From contig CAVZKV010000002.1 in assembly GCA_963775835.1 (NCBI GenBank), positions 310,001-374,000 of the forward strand: DNA of 64,000 nucleotides, written 5' to 3'. The position numbers were made by a program, and so were the translations under genes. This document shows, piece by piece, positions 53,150 through 62,394 of this stretch (its first letter is position 1; each line of letters opens with the position of its first letter). This DNA is from AWTP1-13 sp963775835. Its GTDB lineage: Bacteria; Pseudomonadota; Alphaproteobacteria; Rhizobiales; Hyphomicrobiaceae. The notes under the pieces were generated by a model that had not been told where the DNA came from, ran no database searches, and was given only the letters and a program-made list of their open reading frames with translations.

Positions 53150-53716
53150 CTTGAAGACGCGCGCGATGTCAGCAAGGCATTGGCGAAAAGCGGTGAGGTC
53201 GGCCATATCGGCGGTACCCTGGTGTCGGATCAGCGCGCAGCCCGAAGCAATGACGGCCATCTCCAGCATCAGGTTATCGCCGAGGTCATGATCCTCGACG
53301 GCGCATTCCGGCCGGTCGGAATCCTCAAGCGTCGATCGCCGCGCGCGAAAGGCCGTGGCGCGGGCGTGGTAGTTCGCCGCCACGTTGGTATAAGCCGACA
53401 CCGGCCGTCCCAGGCCACGCATGAAACCCACTTCGAAGGCCGTGCCGGCATCGGCGGACACACCCCGGAACGGCGTCAGGTTGGCGATCATGGCATCGCA
53501 CGAACGCATCAGCGCCGTGTTGGCAGCAAAAATGCGCTCCGCCTGCACGCGCTTGCTAAGGCCCTCCAGCGCGAGGGCCGCATCATAAGGAAATACCCCT
53601 TCGAAGCCGGCGGCCGTGAGCAATCGGCACTTGGCGGTGCCAAGGGCGCGAGCGCTCGGGAGGAAGACTTCGGGTCCCGCCAGATAAATGCGTCGCAGCG
53701 GCGCGGTCCTCTTCAT
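53144..53716 (-). CDS. Nucleoside 2-deoxyribosyltransferase
   Basis: A 190-residue enzyme that moves deoxyribose between nucleobases in purine or pyrimidine salvage. It has the IYLAGPEVFLP start, the CDAMIANLTPFRGVSADAGTAFEVGFMRGLGRPVSAY block that holds the catalytic Glu (AGTAFEVGFM), and a C-terminal helix. ATG 53716 (MKRTAPLRRIYLAGPEV) is chosen; the 60-residue upstream extension is Pro/Arg-rich and unlikely. Confidence 0.9.
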   Translation of the reverse strand: MKRTAPLRRIYLAGPEVFLPSARALGTAKCRLLTAAGFEGVFPYDAALALEGLSKRVQAERIFAANTALMRSCDAMIANLTPFRGVSADAGTAFEVGFMRGLGRPVSAYTNVAANYHARATAFRARRSTLEDSDRPECAVEDHDLGDNLMLEMAVIASGCALIRHQGTADMADLTAFRQCLADIARVFKS

Positions 53717-53934
53717 CGCGCCGTCCAGCCTCCCAAGTGGCTCCGCGAAAGCGGCTGGCGTTTCTGGGCGGCCTCGCAGCGGTCTGTCCTCATTAAAGGC
53801 TCTCCAAGTCGTGGCGGGGGCGGTAGCATGCTCCGGGATGGGATGGCACACAACCGTTGGCGCCGGCAGCTCGGTCTGGCGCTGGCCGGCGCACAAATGC
53901 AGCGCTCTCGCCCGCCAGCCCCCCGCGCGCCCCT

Positions 53935-55353
53935 ATGTCGCTGCGCGCGCAATGGCCCGATGTTGGCTATTCAGGGGTAGGTCGGCCGGGCAAAGTTTTG
54001 TATCTCCTAGCAGACCCAGCGGCCCGCTGGCACTCGCCCTGCCAGCCGTCGCCGAGCCAGCCGCCGCCGACCTCACCCCGAGCCCCCCCATTGCAGCAGC
54101 ATGACCCCGTTGCCCCGCTCCCGCCATCCCAATCGCCGGCGCGCGACCCAGTCTTTTACGGCTGGTATGTGGTAGCGGCGATCGCGCTCATTACGACGAC
54201 GACGTCCGGCCTGGCCTTTTACAATCTCTCGATCCTGCTCGCCGCCTTCGTCAGCGAGCGTGGCTTTCCGGTCGCGCTGGCCTCCAGCGCCACGGCGACA
54301 TTTTTTCTCGCCAGCGGCGTCGGTGGTGCCATCGCCGGGCGCCTCGTCGATCGCATCGACGCCCGTATCGTCATTGCCGTCAACGCCAGCCTCGGCGCGA
54401 TCGTGCTGGGCTCGGTTGGCCTGCTCTACGAAGCATGGCAGCTTTTCTTGTTCCATGTTGTCTTCGGCTTTGCACACGGCTCCAGCGGATTGGTGCCGGT
54501 TACCACGGTGCTCGCGCGTTGGTTCAACGTGCGCCGGGCGCTGGCGTTTTCCGTGGCATCGACCGGCCTGTCGTTGGGCGGCATCGTCATTGCCCCGATC
54601 GTTGCCGTCGGCATCCAGCAGCTCGGTCTGGCCGGGGCGGCGCCGTACATGGGGGCCGCACTTTTCCTGGGCGTCGTACCGGTCACGCTCCTGGTGCTGC
54701 GCCCCTCGCCGCAGGCCATGGGCCTGGCCGCCGATGGGGCGCCGCTGGCCAGCAACAAGGCCGACACGCCCGCCGGCGGCTCGACCCCTTTTGCGGACGC
54801 CATCCGCACGCGCTACTTCTACGCCGTCTCGATCGCCTATCTCTTTCTGCTCGGTGCGCAGGTCGGCGCCATCGCCCATCTCTACCGCCTGGTCAGTGGC
54901 CGCACCGGTGTCGAGACGGCCGCCCTGGCGCTGGCCAGCATGGCCATGGCCAGCACCATCGGTCGTCTTCTCGGTGGGCTCATCACATTGCGGCTGCCCG
55001 TCAGGACCTTCGCACTGGCGCTGATGGCCGCGCAGGCCCTCGGCCTGGCGCTGCTGGCGGTCAGCTACGAGCCCGTGCTCGTGCTCTCCAGCGTGATCCT
55101 GTTTGGCCTCACCATCGGCAATTCGCTGATGATGCATCCCCTATTGCTGGCGGAGACGTTTGGCACGCGCGACTACGGCCGGATCTACTCGACCAGCCAG
55201 CTCGTGACCATGGCCGGCGTCGCGGGCTGCCCCGCCTTGATTGGTATGGTCTATGAGATCAGTGGTGGCTATGCCGCGCCATTCCTCGGGGTTGCCGCCC
55301 TCACCATGATCGGATTTGCCGTCCTTGCCACCGGCGGGACGGTGCGGCGCTGA
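53935..55353 (+). CDS. MFS transporter
   Basis: Twelve-segment carrier. The membrane part begins with DPVFYGWYVVAAIALITTTTSG, a common opening for monocarboxylate/oxalate-type MFS members, then GRLVDRIDAR (loop 2-3 motif) and RWFNVRRALAFSVASTG. The start is unclear: ATG 53935 leaves about 73 residues of Pro/Ser-rich leader, and no better ATG lies nearer the first segment. TTG 53997 is another option. Substrate unknown. Two more MFS genes of similar type follow on the other strand. Confidence 0.78.
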   Translation: MSLRAQWPDVGYSGVGRPGKVLYLLADPAARWHSPCQPSPSQPPPTSPRAPPLQQHDPVAPLPPSQSPARDPVFYGWYVVAAIALITTTTSGLAFYNLSILLAAFVSERGFPVALASSATATFFLASGVGGAIAGRLVDRIDARIVIAVNASLGAIVLGSVGLLYEAWQLFLFHVVFGFAHGSSGLVPVTTVLARWFNVRRALAFSVASTGLSLGGIVIAPIVAVGIQQLGLAGAAPYMGAALFLGVVPVTLLVLRPSPQAMGLAADGAPLASNKADTPAGGSTPFADAIRTRYFYAVSIAYLFLLGAQVGAIAHLYRLVSGRTGVETAALALASMAMASTIGRLLGGLITLRLPVRTFALALMAAQALGLALLAVSYEPVLVLSSVILFGLTIGNSLMMHPLLLAETFGTRDYGRIYSTSQLVTMAGVAGCPALIGMVYEISGGYAAPFLGVAALTMIGFAVLATGGTVRR

Positions 55354-55518
55354 GCGCACCGCCATCGACGCCGCGCCATGCCCGTCATCAGCTCGATTGC
55401 GCCATGCCCGATCCAATCGGCCTGTGCTCCGGGACACAGCGCGATTTTGTCGCTGTCGATACCCTGCCACTGGGATGCGACGGGCGCTGGCGGCAAGCCG
55501 AAGGAAGAGGCATGGCTC

Positions 55519-55851
55519 ATGACGGATCATCCGAGATTTGAGCGTGTAGAGGGCCCTGTCGAGACGCAGCACGATCGCTACCACGGCGGCGCGCTCGTTG
55601 CCTTTGTCCTTCGGCTTGCCGATCTGTGGGCGCTGCGGCGCCCACTGCGTTGGGCAAGCCTGCCCTGGCGCGCGCCCGACGCCGGCAGGGAGGCGCTGGG
55701 CGTCCGCCGTGCTCGCCGGCGCGTGCTGCTGACGGGCGTGATCATGCTCGCCGTCGTACTTGCGGTGACGCTGTGGCTGCCCGCCAAGCGCGATGGGACC
55801 CCGCAGTCGCTGCCGCGGCAACCAGACAAGCTCGCGCTCTGCCCCGCCTGA
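55519..55851 (+). CDS. Small membrane protein of unknown function
   Basis: A 110-residue product with a basic middle (GVRRARRRVLLTG) and one membrane segment (about 70-88, LLTGVIMLAVVLAVTLWLP). The N-terminal half is soluble, with ALVAFVLRLADLWALR forming a possible amphipathic helix. ATG 55519 has GGAAGAGG upstream. It is 165 bases after the MFS gene and followed by a terminator, so it may end that transcript. No family recognised. Confidence 0.6.
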   Translation: MTDHPRFERVEGPVETQHDRYHGGALVAFVLRLADLWALRRPLRWASLPWRAPDAGREALGVRRARRRVLLTGVIMLAVVLAVTLWLPAKRDGTPQSLPRQPDKLALCPA

Positions 55852-55894
55852 GCCCCGTCCCCGGCTTTCAGTTTGAAAGTGGGGTGTCCCCAGC

Positions 55895-55923
55895 GCCCCC
55901 TTTACGCTTGCAGGGGCTTTTTT
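55895..55923 (+). terminator. Rho-independent terminator
   Basis: GCCCC(C) at 55895-55900, a loop of about 12 bases, GGGGC at 55913-55917, then six T. It lies 44 bases after the stop of the 110-residue gene. Confidence 0.7.
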
Positions 55924-56144
55924 CTAGATCTAGAGCAAGGCTCTTTTGACTTTCAGGCGTATGCTTTGGAGCGCAATGGGCGCTGGCGTCGGTTCGCCGC
56001 GGTGGCTTGACGCGGCCGGACGCCGGCCCAGCCTCAAGCGCGCCGTGCCGCCGCTGAGGCATGAAGCGCGCACGCGCGCCAACGTCTGGGCCCGCGCCGG
56101 CGAAAAAATGGTTCGGGGCGGCGCCATCTCCCGGCGCGCCGCCC

Positions 56145-57386
56145 TCAGGTGGCGGCGGCGATTTGCCGGCGTCCCGCCTGTCGCAGCATCAAAAAGCCGA
56201 CGATTGAGACGTTCAGCAGGTTCCAGGCAATGCCATTGCTGAAGGCCTGGGCGTACGAACCCGTCAGGTCGAAAATTGCACCGGACAGCCAGCCCCCGAA
56301 CGCCATGCCGACAATGGTGGCCATCACCGCCAGACCCACGCGCGTGCCGGCTTCCTGCGGGGCAAAGAAATCGCGCACGATCACGGCATACATCGGGATG
56401 ATGCCGCCTTGCACCAGGCCGAAGAAAGCCGAGATCACATAAAGCGAGGTGAGCCCATCGAACCAGAGGTAAAACAACAGCGCTGAGGCCTGCAGGGCGG
56501 AACCCAACAGCATGGTCGCCAGCCCGCCGATGCGATCGGCAATGAAACCCGAGCCGATGCGGCTGATGATGCCGAAGCCCAACATGACGGAGAGCATCTC
56601 GGCGCCGCGTGTCACCCCGTAGCCGAGGTCACCACAATAGGCGACGATGTGCACCTGCGGCATCGACATGGCCACGCAACAGGCCAGGCCAGCGACAAGG
56701 ATTAAAGCCTGCAGTACGCCTGGCGATAGCCCGAGCGAATTGCGCGCGGCGCCAAGATCGGCATCCGTCGGGCCCTCAGACAGGGCGATGCGCGGCTTGA
56801 GCAGCGTGATGAGCGGCAGCATACTGATTAGGCAGAATAGGCCGATGCCGACTTGCGTCTGCCGCCAACCATCGCTGGCCACGAATTGGTTCACGATCGG
56901 CGGCCAGAGCGTACCCGCGAGGTAGCTGCCGGTGGCGCAGATCGACACGGCCAAACCCCGCCGTCGCGCGAACCAGTGCGAGATGTCGGCAATCAGGGGG
57001 GCAAAGGTGGCTGAGCTGCCCAAGCCGATGCAGCCGTGCGCAATCGCCAGCTGCCAGATGTTGGCGGCAAAGGCGGACCCGATATAGGCAACGGCCAACA
57101 GCAGCGTGCTGAGGACCAAAGGCGCTATGACGCCAAAGCGGTCAACCAGGCGGCCGATGGCGACCGTGCCCACGGCAAAGCCCAGCATGCCGGTGGTGTA
57201 GGGCAGCGAGGCGTCGGCGCGGGCAATGCCGAGATCCGCCTGGACCACCGGCAACTGCACCACGAACGACCACATGCCGACGCCGCCGATGGTCCCAAGC
57301 AGCATGGCGGTAAGGAGGCGAATCCAGGCATAGGCGGATTCCGCCTTGCCGGTCGGGGCGCCTAAGGATTGGGCAGACCTGGTCAT
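56145..57386 (-). CDS. MFS transporter
   Basis: A 413-residue twelve-segment carrier, start ATG 57386. Seen are VGMWSFVVQLPVVQADLGIARADASLPYT in the first loop, GRLVDRFGV as the loop 2-3 motif, WFARRRGLAVSICATGSYLAGTLWPP, and SRIGSGFIADRIGG in the second half. The type is like the sugar/monocarboxylate group near UhpC/OFA, but substrate cannot be given. It lies directly after the split MFS gene on the same strand, 88 bases downstream. Confidence 0.85.
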   Translation of the reverse strand: MTRSAQSLGAPTGKAESAYAWIRLLTAMLLGTIGGVGMWSFVVQLPVVQADLGIARADASLPYTTGMLGFAVGTVAIGRLVDRFGVIAPLVLSTLLLAVAYIGSAFAANIWQLAIAHGCIGLGSSATFAPLIADISHWFARRRGLAVSICATGSYLAGTLWPPIVNQFVASDGWRQTQVGIGLFCLISMLPLITLLKPRIALSEGPTDADLGAARNSLGLSPGVLQALILVAGLACCVAMSMPQVHIVAYCGDLGYGVTRGAEMLSVMLGFGIISRIGSGFIADRIGGLATMLLGSALQASALLFYLWFDGLTSLYVISAFFGLVQGGIIPMYAVIVRDFFAPQEAGTRVGLAVMATIVGMAFGGWLSGAIFDLTGSYAQAFSNGIAWNLLNVSIVGFLMLRQAGRRQIAAAT

Positions 57387-57473
57387 GGGGCGGGCACAAT
57401 CCGGGCTCGCCGGGTCGCGGTCAAGCGGCCCGTCCGCGGTGCAGGGCTGCATTTTGCGGGGCATACGACCGCG

Positions 57474-58733
57474 TCAGCTGGCTGCCGCCCAGCCCCTTGT
57501 CCCGGGTCGGCGTACGACGATGGCGGCGGCCAGGACGTTGAGGGCGATACACAGGCCCAGCGGTGCCCCGTAGCCACCGGTGGCATCGCGCACGATACCC
57601 AGCACCGCCGGTCCGAACGCATAGGTGAACTGGCTGAGGCCCGTCGCCAGCCCCACCAGCATGCCGAAGGCAGCGCCATCGAACTCGCGCTGAACGATCA
57701 GGGCGGGGAAGGTGATGATGTTGCCCACCGAAAAGCCATAGAGCGCGGAGGCGGCAAACAGGACCGCCCGGTCAGTTGAGCTCGCCATCAGCGCCAACGC
57801 CGCCGCCTGGCTGATGAGGGAGACGGCGCTGGCGATGCGCTGGTTGATGCGGTCGGCAAATGCACCGAGCGTCAGACGCCCGAAAATCGCCATGGCGGTG
57901 GTGATGGCGACGGCAATACCGGACGGGTTGCGGCCGAGCGCTGGCTCCAGGAATGCGATCTGGTGCACAAGAAAGCCCGCCTGCGAAAAGATCGCCAGCG
58001 CAAACGGGGCCGACACGCTCCAGAACGCCAAACTTCTGAGGGCGGAGCTGCGAGTTCAGGTGACGGGCGCGCTCTCGTTTGCCGTCCTGATGGGGGTGGC
58101 GCCCGCCCGGCCGCCGCCCGGAATCAGCGCCAACAGCGGGACGATCAGGCCAACGATGATAAGGGCGCTGATGAGCATGGCCGTCGCAAAGTCCCGGATC
58201 TGCGTGATCAGGACGAGGAAGGGGACGACGATGACGCCGCTGAAGCTGGCGCCATTGAGCGCCAGCGAGATGGCAAGCCCGCGCTTTTGCTCGAACCATA
58301 GCCCCAGAATGTTAGTGATGGCGCCGACGCTCATAGTCGCCCACCCCAGCGCCATGACCAGGTACACGGCAAACAATTGCCAAGGCTCAGTGATGAAGGG
58401 CAAGGCTGCCGCCGAGCCGGCAAAGGCGGCGCTGCCCGTGAGGACGCAGCCGCGCACGCCAAAGCGGCGGATGGCATCACTGATGAAGATGACGAGCACG
58501 GCGCTGACGAGGTAGCAGGCCGTACTGGCGCTCGAGATCAGCGCCGTCGACCAGCCATGCTGGCGCCTGAGTTCGGCGAGGTAGAAGCCGTGGCCGTAAA
58601 AGCCGAGCCCCCAGCACAGGAGGGCCATGACGAAACACAGCACGACCACGCGCCAGCCTGGATAGTGAAGGGAAGTTTCGCCGCGATCGGCGTCGGGGGG
58701 GCGCATCTTCCTCAAATGCATCGCGACCGGCAT
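57474..58733 (-). pseudogene. MFS transporter split by in-frame TGA at the central loop
   Basis: One carrier gene on the - strand, start near ATG 58733 (58721 also possible), end at 57474. The first half carries six membrane segments, from YPGWRVVVLCFVMALLCWGLGFYGHGF to a hydrophobic LIIVGLIVPLLALI, and then a TGA at 58058-58056. The same frame continues without a shift to a second set of six segments starting SLAFWSVSAPFALAIFSQ. A TTG at 58031 could restart translation. The stop falls exactly in the central cytoplasmic loop. This may be a nonsense mutation, a sequencing error, or two half-proteins; I favour the first two. Confidence 0.82.
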
Positions 58734-58940
58734 TGCACCGGTCTCGGCCCAGGATGCCGCCAGGCGGCCCATTTGTCCAAGCCGGCCACGCGGCGCGCCC
58801 GGGGCCCCACGTACGCGAACGGCCCTCGTTTGGTGCGTCCGGGGGAGGGTTGCGGTACCCTGATACCACAAGCGCCGTTGCCCGGGGCTGCGCCGGAGCC
58901 CTCGCTGCCGGCGCCGCGCGTGCGCCCGCGCCAAGAAGCC

Positions 58941-59651
58941 CTAAGCGGCCGTCGCCAGGGTCACCGTGGTCTCGCGCCCAAACAGCATGCGCCGCTCGAA
59001 ATGCGTGGAGTGGAAGAACGGGTAGCGCCGGGGCACGGCCGTTCGGGCGGCGGCATATTCGAGCGCCATCAAGGAGACGGGCTTGGCCAGCAACGGGTAA
59101 AGTCGCGGCGGGCAAATCGCCTGGTGCCCGAAGGTGCGGCGGTAGAAGGCCTGGTGCTCGAGGCGCACCGCGGCCAGCAGCAAGTCGGTCTCGAAGTACT
59201 CCGAGGCCAGCCAAGCCAGCCGCGTCGTCACGTAGCAAAGTTCCGGGTAGCGGCGAGAAAGCTCCCGATCGGCGACAAACCTGGTGGGGTCGATAATCGT
59301 GCGTCCGGCGGCAAGTTGCGGCCCCAGGATGTCGGCAAACAGGTCGAAGACCGGAAACTCCCGGCAGGCGGGCGAAGCAACGTGCAGGCGAATGGAACTG
59401 GCAAGCTTGCCGTCGAGGTAGACGCCAAAAATCGACGCGTTCGGCGAACTATCGAGGCTGTCGGAAAACGTCTCGCTGGCGTTGGGTGCGATCGCCCCCT
59501 CGCGCAGGTAGGCCTGGTAGCGCAGCCTGAATACCGAGTTTTTTTCCTCGGGGGTCTCGATCCGCCGATAGTCTACCCGATTGAGCAACTTCATAACTCG
59601 GTCCACCAGGCTGAGGCCTGGTAGCTCCGAAACCGACGCAGAAGCACACAC
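58941..59651 (-). CDS. FeeM-like N-acyl amino acid synthase domain protein
   Basis: GNAT-like acyltransferase of about 236 residues. It has VFRLRYQAYLREGAIAPN near the N-terminus and FGVYLDGKLASSIRLHV, GRTIIDPTRFVAD, YPELCYVTTRLAWLASEYF, LAAVRLEHQAFYRRTFGHQ and SLMALEY, a pattern I know from proteins labelled N-acyl amino acid synthase FeeM core. FeeM enzymes link a fatty acyl-ACP chain to an amino acid and are related to acyl-homoserine-lactone synthases. Start is unclear: GTG 59651 has an AGGAG at a good distance; TTG 59657 and ATG 59594 are alternatives. Two CtrA-type sites lie upstream. Confidence 0.78.
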   Translation of the reverse strand: MCASASVSELPGLSLVDRVMKLLNRVDYRRIETPEEKNSVFRLRYQAYLREGAIAPNASETFSDSLDSSPNASIFGVYLDGKLASSIRLHVASPACREFPVFDLFADILGPQLAAGRTIIDPTRFVADRELSRRYPELCYVTTRLAWLASEYFETDLLLAAVRLEHQAFYRRTFGHQAICPPRLYPLLAKPVSLMALEYAAARTAVPRRYPFFHSTHFERRMLFGRETTVTLATAA

Positions 59652-59693
59652 GTGCAATTTCTCCTCTCGCGCCCGCCACGCATAATAGTAAGG

Positions 59694-59708
59694 TTAACAT
59701 GCAGTTAA
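59694..59708 (-). promoter_or_regulatory. CtrA-type site TTAA-N7-TTAAC upstream of FeeM-like gene
   Basis: On the - strand the bases read TTAA, CTGCATG, TTAAC, matching the CtrA consensus. It lies 43 bases before the likely GTG start, near where a promoter would be. Inferred from motif only. Confidence 0.55.
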
Positions 59709-59757
59709 GTTCTGTAAAGGGCCAAATGAACGGGCGAGAATAAGGTCGGCGCTACGG

Positions 59758-59772
59758 TTAATTGTTGGTTAA
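59758..59772 (+). promoter_or_regulatory. Second CtrA-type site TTAA-N7-TTAA
   Basis: TTAA at 59758-59761, seven bases (ttgttgg), TTAA at 59769-59772. The motif reads on both strands, so it could serve either divergent gene. Inferred from motif only. Confidence 0.5.
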
Positions 59773-60148
59773 TAGGCACACCGAGGTGAGCCAATACATT
59801 AACACAGCCGCGCCTTGGTTGAGCATGCAACGATTTTGACCAGAATATGGCAAATCAACTCCAGATCATATAAACGTTATCTTCTACAAGACTGGGAAAT
59901 GAGCGTCCGATCGCCCGTTTCCCCTTCCAGCTAGGGAGGATTTTACCACGGTGCCGGGCCCAGCCGCCGGCGCGGATGGGGAGTTGAGCCAAAATTTATT
60001 TGCTTGCCCGAAGCTCCCGGCTGCGAACGAGGCCGCAGGGGCAATTGGGCATGGAACACCGGCTCGGGCAAGCGAGGCGGTGCCCCGATCGCTCATTGCC
60101 ACCTGAGATCTACGTCTCGCCCTCTACAACGACTTTCGTTCGCTGTTT

Positions 60149-62347
60149 GTGGGCGCCATCGCCGCGTCCGGCACAGCGCTGATCACCGCCTACAAGAGCG
60201 GTGGGCCCTTACTTTATCTGTGCTCGCTGACGATTGCGCTCGTCGCCTGCGCGCGCGGATTGGACGTCGGCAGATATCAGAAGCGTCGGGCGGCATCGTC
60301 AGCATCGATGAGGCCGCCAAATGGGAGCGTCGCTATGTGGCCGGCGCCGCCGCGCAGGTCATGTTTGCTCGGCATGTGGTGTCTCGTTGCCTTCATCAAG
60401 ACCTCCGATCCGTTTGTGCAGATTTTCAGCTTCGCCGTGACGCTGGCCCACATGATCGGCATCTCGGGGCGCAATTTCGCCAGTAACCTCCTGGTGTTGG
60501 CACAAATTGTCTGCGCCGGCGTCCCCATGACGGCGGCACGGCTGCTCGTCGGTGGCTGGTACTACGCCATTTTCGCCTCTATTCTCATTTCCTTCTTCGC
60601 CTCCCTGAAATTCATTTCCGACCGGCTACGTCGCGTGCTGCTCGATGCGGTGATTGCCGGTCGGGAAGTGAGCCTGCTCGCCGGCCGCTTCGACACGGCC
60701 CTCAACAATATGCCGCACGGCCTTTGCATGGTCGATGTCAAGGGGCAGGTCGTCGTTTGCAATAGGCGGTTGCGCGAATTGTTCAGCTTGCCCGAGAACG
60801 TGACGCGTCGGCGCCTGCCGGTCCACGCCCTCATCAAGGAGTCCGCCGCCGGGGCCTTGTCAAGCGAGCGCGCAGAACGTCTGGCGCTGGCGCTCGAGAG
60901 CCGATCGGCGGGTGGTGCCGTCGGCGAAGTTCTCATCGACACCGAGCATCAGCGCATGCTCGCCATCACCATCAATCCGATGGCTGAAGGCGGCGCCGTG
61001 CTGCTGTTTGAAGATGTCACCGATCGGCAAATCGCCGAGGCCAAGATCCACCAGTTGGCCCGCTTCGACACGCTGACGGGCTTACCCAACCGTGCCTTCC
61101 TGCACGATCAAACCGAAGCCGCGCTCGCCGCCCTGAAGCGGCGCGGCCCGTTCGCCATCCGGTTCGTGGACCTCGACGACTTCAAGCAGGTCAACGACAC
61201 CTTGGGCCACACCTGTGGTGACGCCTTGCTCTGCGCGGTAGCCGACCGGTTGCGCAGCGTCGTACGCGGATCCGATGTGGTCGCGCGCTTCGGCGGCGAC
61301 GAGTTCGTCGTGTTGCAGTATCCGCTGGGTGACCTCGATGAAAGTGCGGCCTTGGCCGAGCAAATCGTGGATGTGCTCGGCCGGGCGTTGCAAATCAACG
61401 GGCACCAGATTGTGGTCGGCGCCAGCATCGGCATAGCCGTGGCACCGTGCGATGGCGATGGCGCCGACCTGCTTCTGAAGAACGCCGCTATGGCGCTCTA
61501 CCGCGGCAAGTTGAACGGCCGCGGCTCCTGGCCGTTTTATTGAGCAGGGTATAGACGTGAAGGTGCACGCGCGGCGCCATCTGCAGCTCGATTTGCGCAA
61601 TGCCCTCGCGGCGGACGCCTTTCAGGTGCACTATCAGCCGTTCTACAACCTGCGCACCAGGCGCATTGCCACCTGTGAAGCGCTGCTGCGCTGGCCCCAT
61701 CCCGAGCGCGGCATGGTACCGCCGGGCGAGTTCATTCCGATCGCCGAGGAAATGGGTCTGATCGTCGAGATCGGCAGGCTGGTCCTGCGCAAGGCCTGCA
61801 TCGAATGCGCGAGATGGCCCAACGACGTGCGCGTCGCGGTAAATCTATCGGCCATTCAGTTCCGGCGCGATGATGCAAACAGCATCCGCGAGGCGCTGCA
61901 GGCCGCCAACCTGGCTGCCGATCGCCTCGAGATCGAGATCACCGAGTCCGCCTTTGTCGACGACAGCGAGGTGACGCGCCTGTGGCTCGATCAATTGCAG
62001 CATTTGGGCGTGCGTATTTCGCTCGATGATTTCGGCACCCGCTATTCCAGTCTCAGCTACCTGCATAGTTTCCCACTCAACAAGGTGAAGATCGATCGGT
62101 CGTTTCTGCAAGGCCTGCAGGCCAGCAGTCGCTCGTTGAGCCTGCTTTGTGGCGTCGCACGCCTCAGCGCCGAGCTCGACCTGGCGGTGACCGTCGAGGG
62201 CGTCGAGACCCGCGAGCAGCTGGCGCTGATCGCGCGCGAACGAGCATCACCGAGGTGCAGGGCTTCTATATCGGCAGGGCCGTGCCAGAGGAGCAGATCC
62301 GCAGCCTCTTGTTCTCGCCGCTTTCGCAAATGGACAGGGTCGCCTGA
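60149..62347 (+). pseudogene. GGDEF-EAL (cyclic di-GMP) membrane protein with four frame breaks
   Basis: Bifunctional diguanylate cyclase/phosphodiesterase. Homologous sequence runs from LYNDFRSLFVGAIAASG (starting just before 60149) through membrane helices, a PAS-like region (LNNMPHGLCMVDVKGQVVVCNRR), a GGDEF domain with intact RFGGDEF (about 61290) and an EAL domain with intact EALLRW (about 61680) and DDFGTRYSSLSYLHSFP. Breaks are near 60275-60300, 60362 (extra T), 61540 (extra T before the EAL part) and 62240. The last piece ends SITEVQGFYIGRAVPEEQ and stops at 62347. No good start codon precedes 60149 in frame (a TGA lies at 60103-60105). Pseudogene or assembly noise. Confidence 0.82.
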
Positions 62348-62394
62348 GATGGCGCCGCCGGCACGGCCGCAGCGGCGTTGCCCCGGCCGCGCGG

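Larger units (their letters stand above)
59652..60148. other. AT-rich divergent regulatory region
   Basis: A 497-base gap clearly lower in GC than its surroundings between 59680 and 59890. It separates the FeeM-like gene and the GGDEF-EAL gene and holds two TTAA-N7-TTAA sites plus a further single TTAAC half-site near 59796. No small gene or RNA was recognised. Confidence 0.55.

Noticed and set aside
53144..58733. The region of MFS carriers as a possible genomic island
   Set aside because: No integrase, tRNA-adjacent repeat, IS element or clear composition change was seen; ordinary gene duplication is enough.
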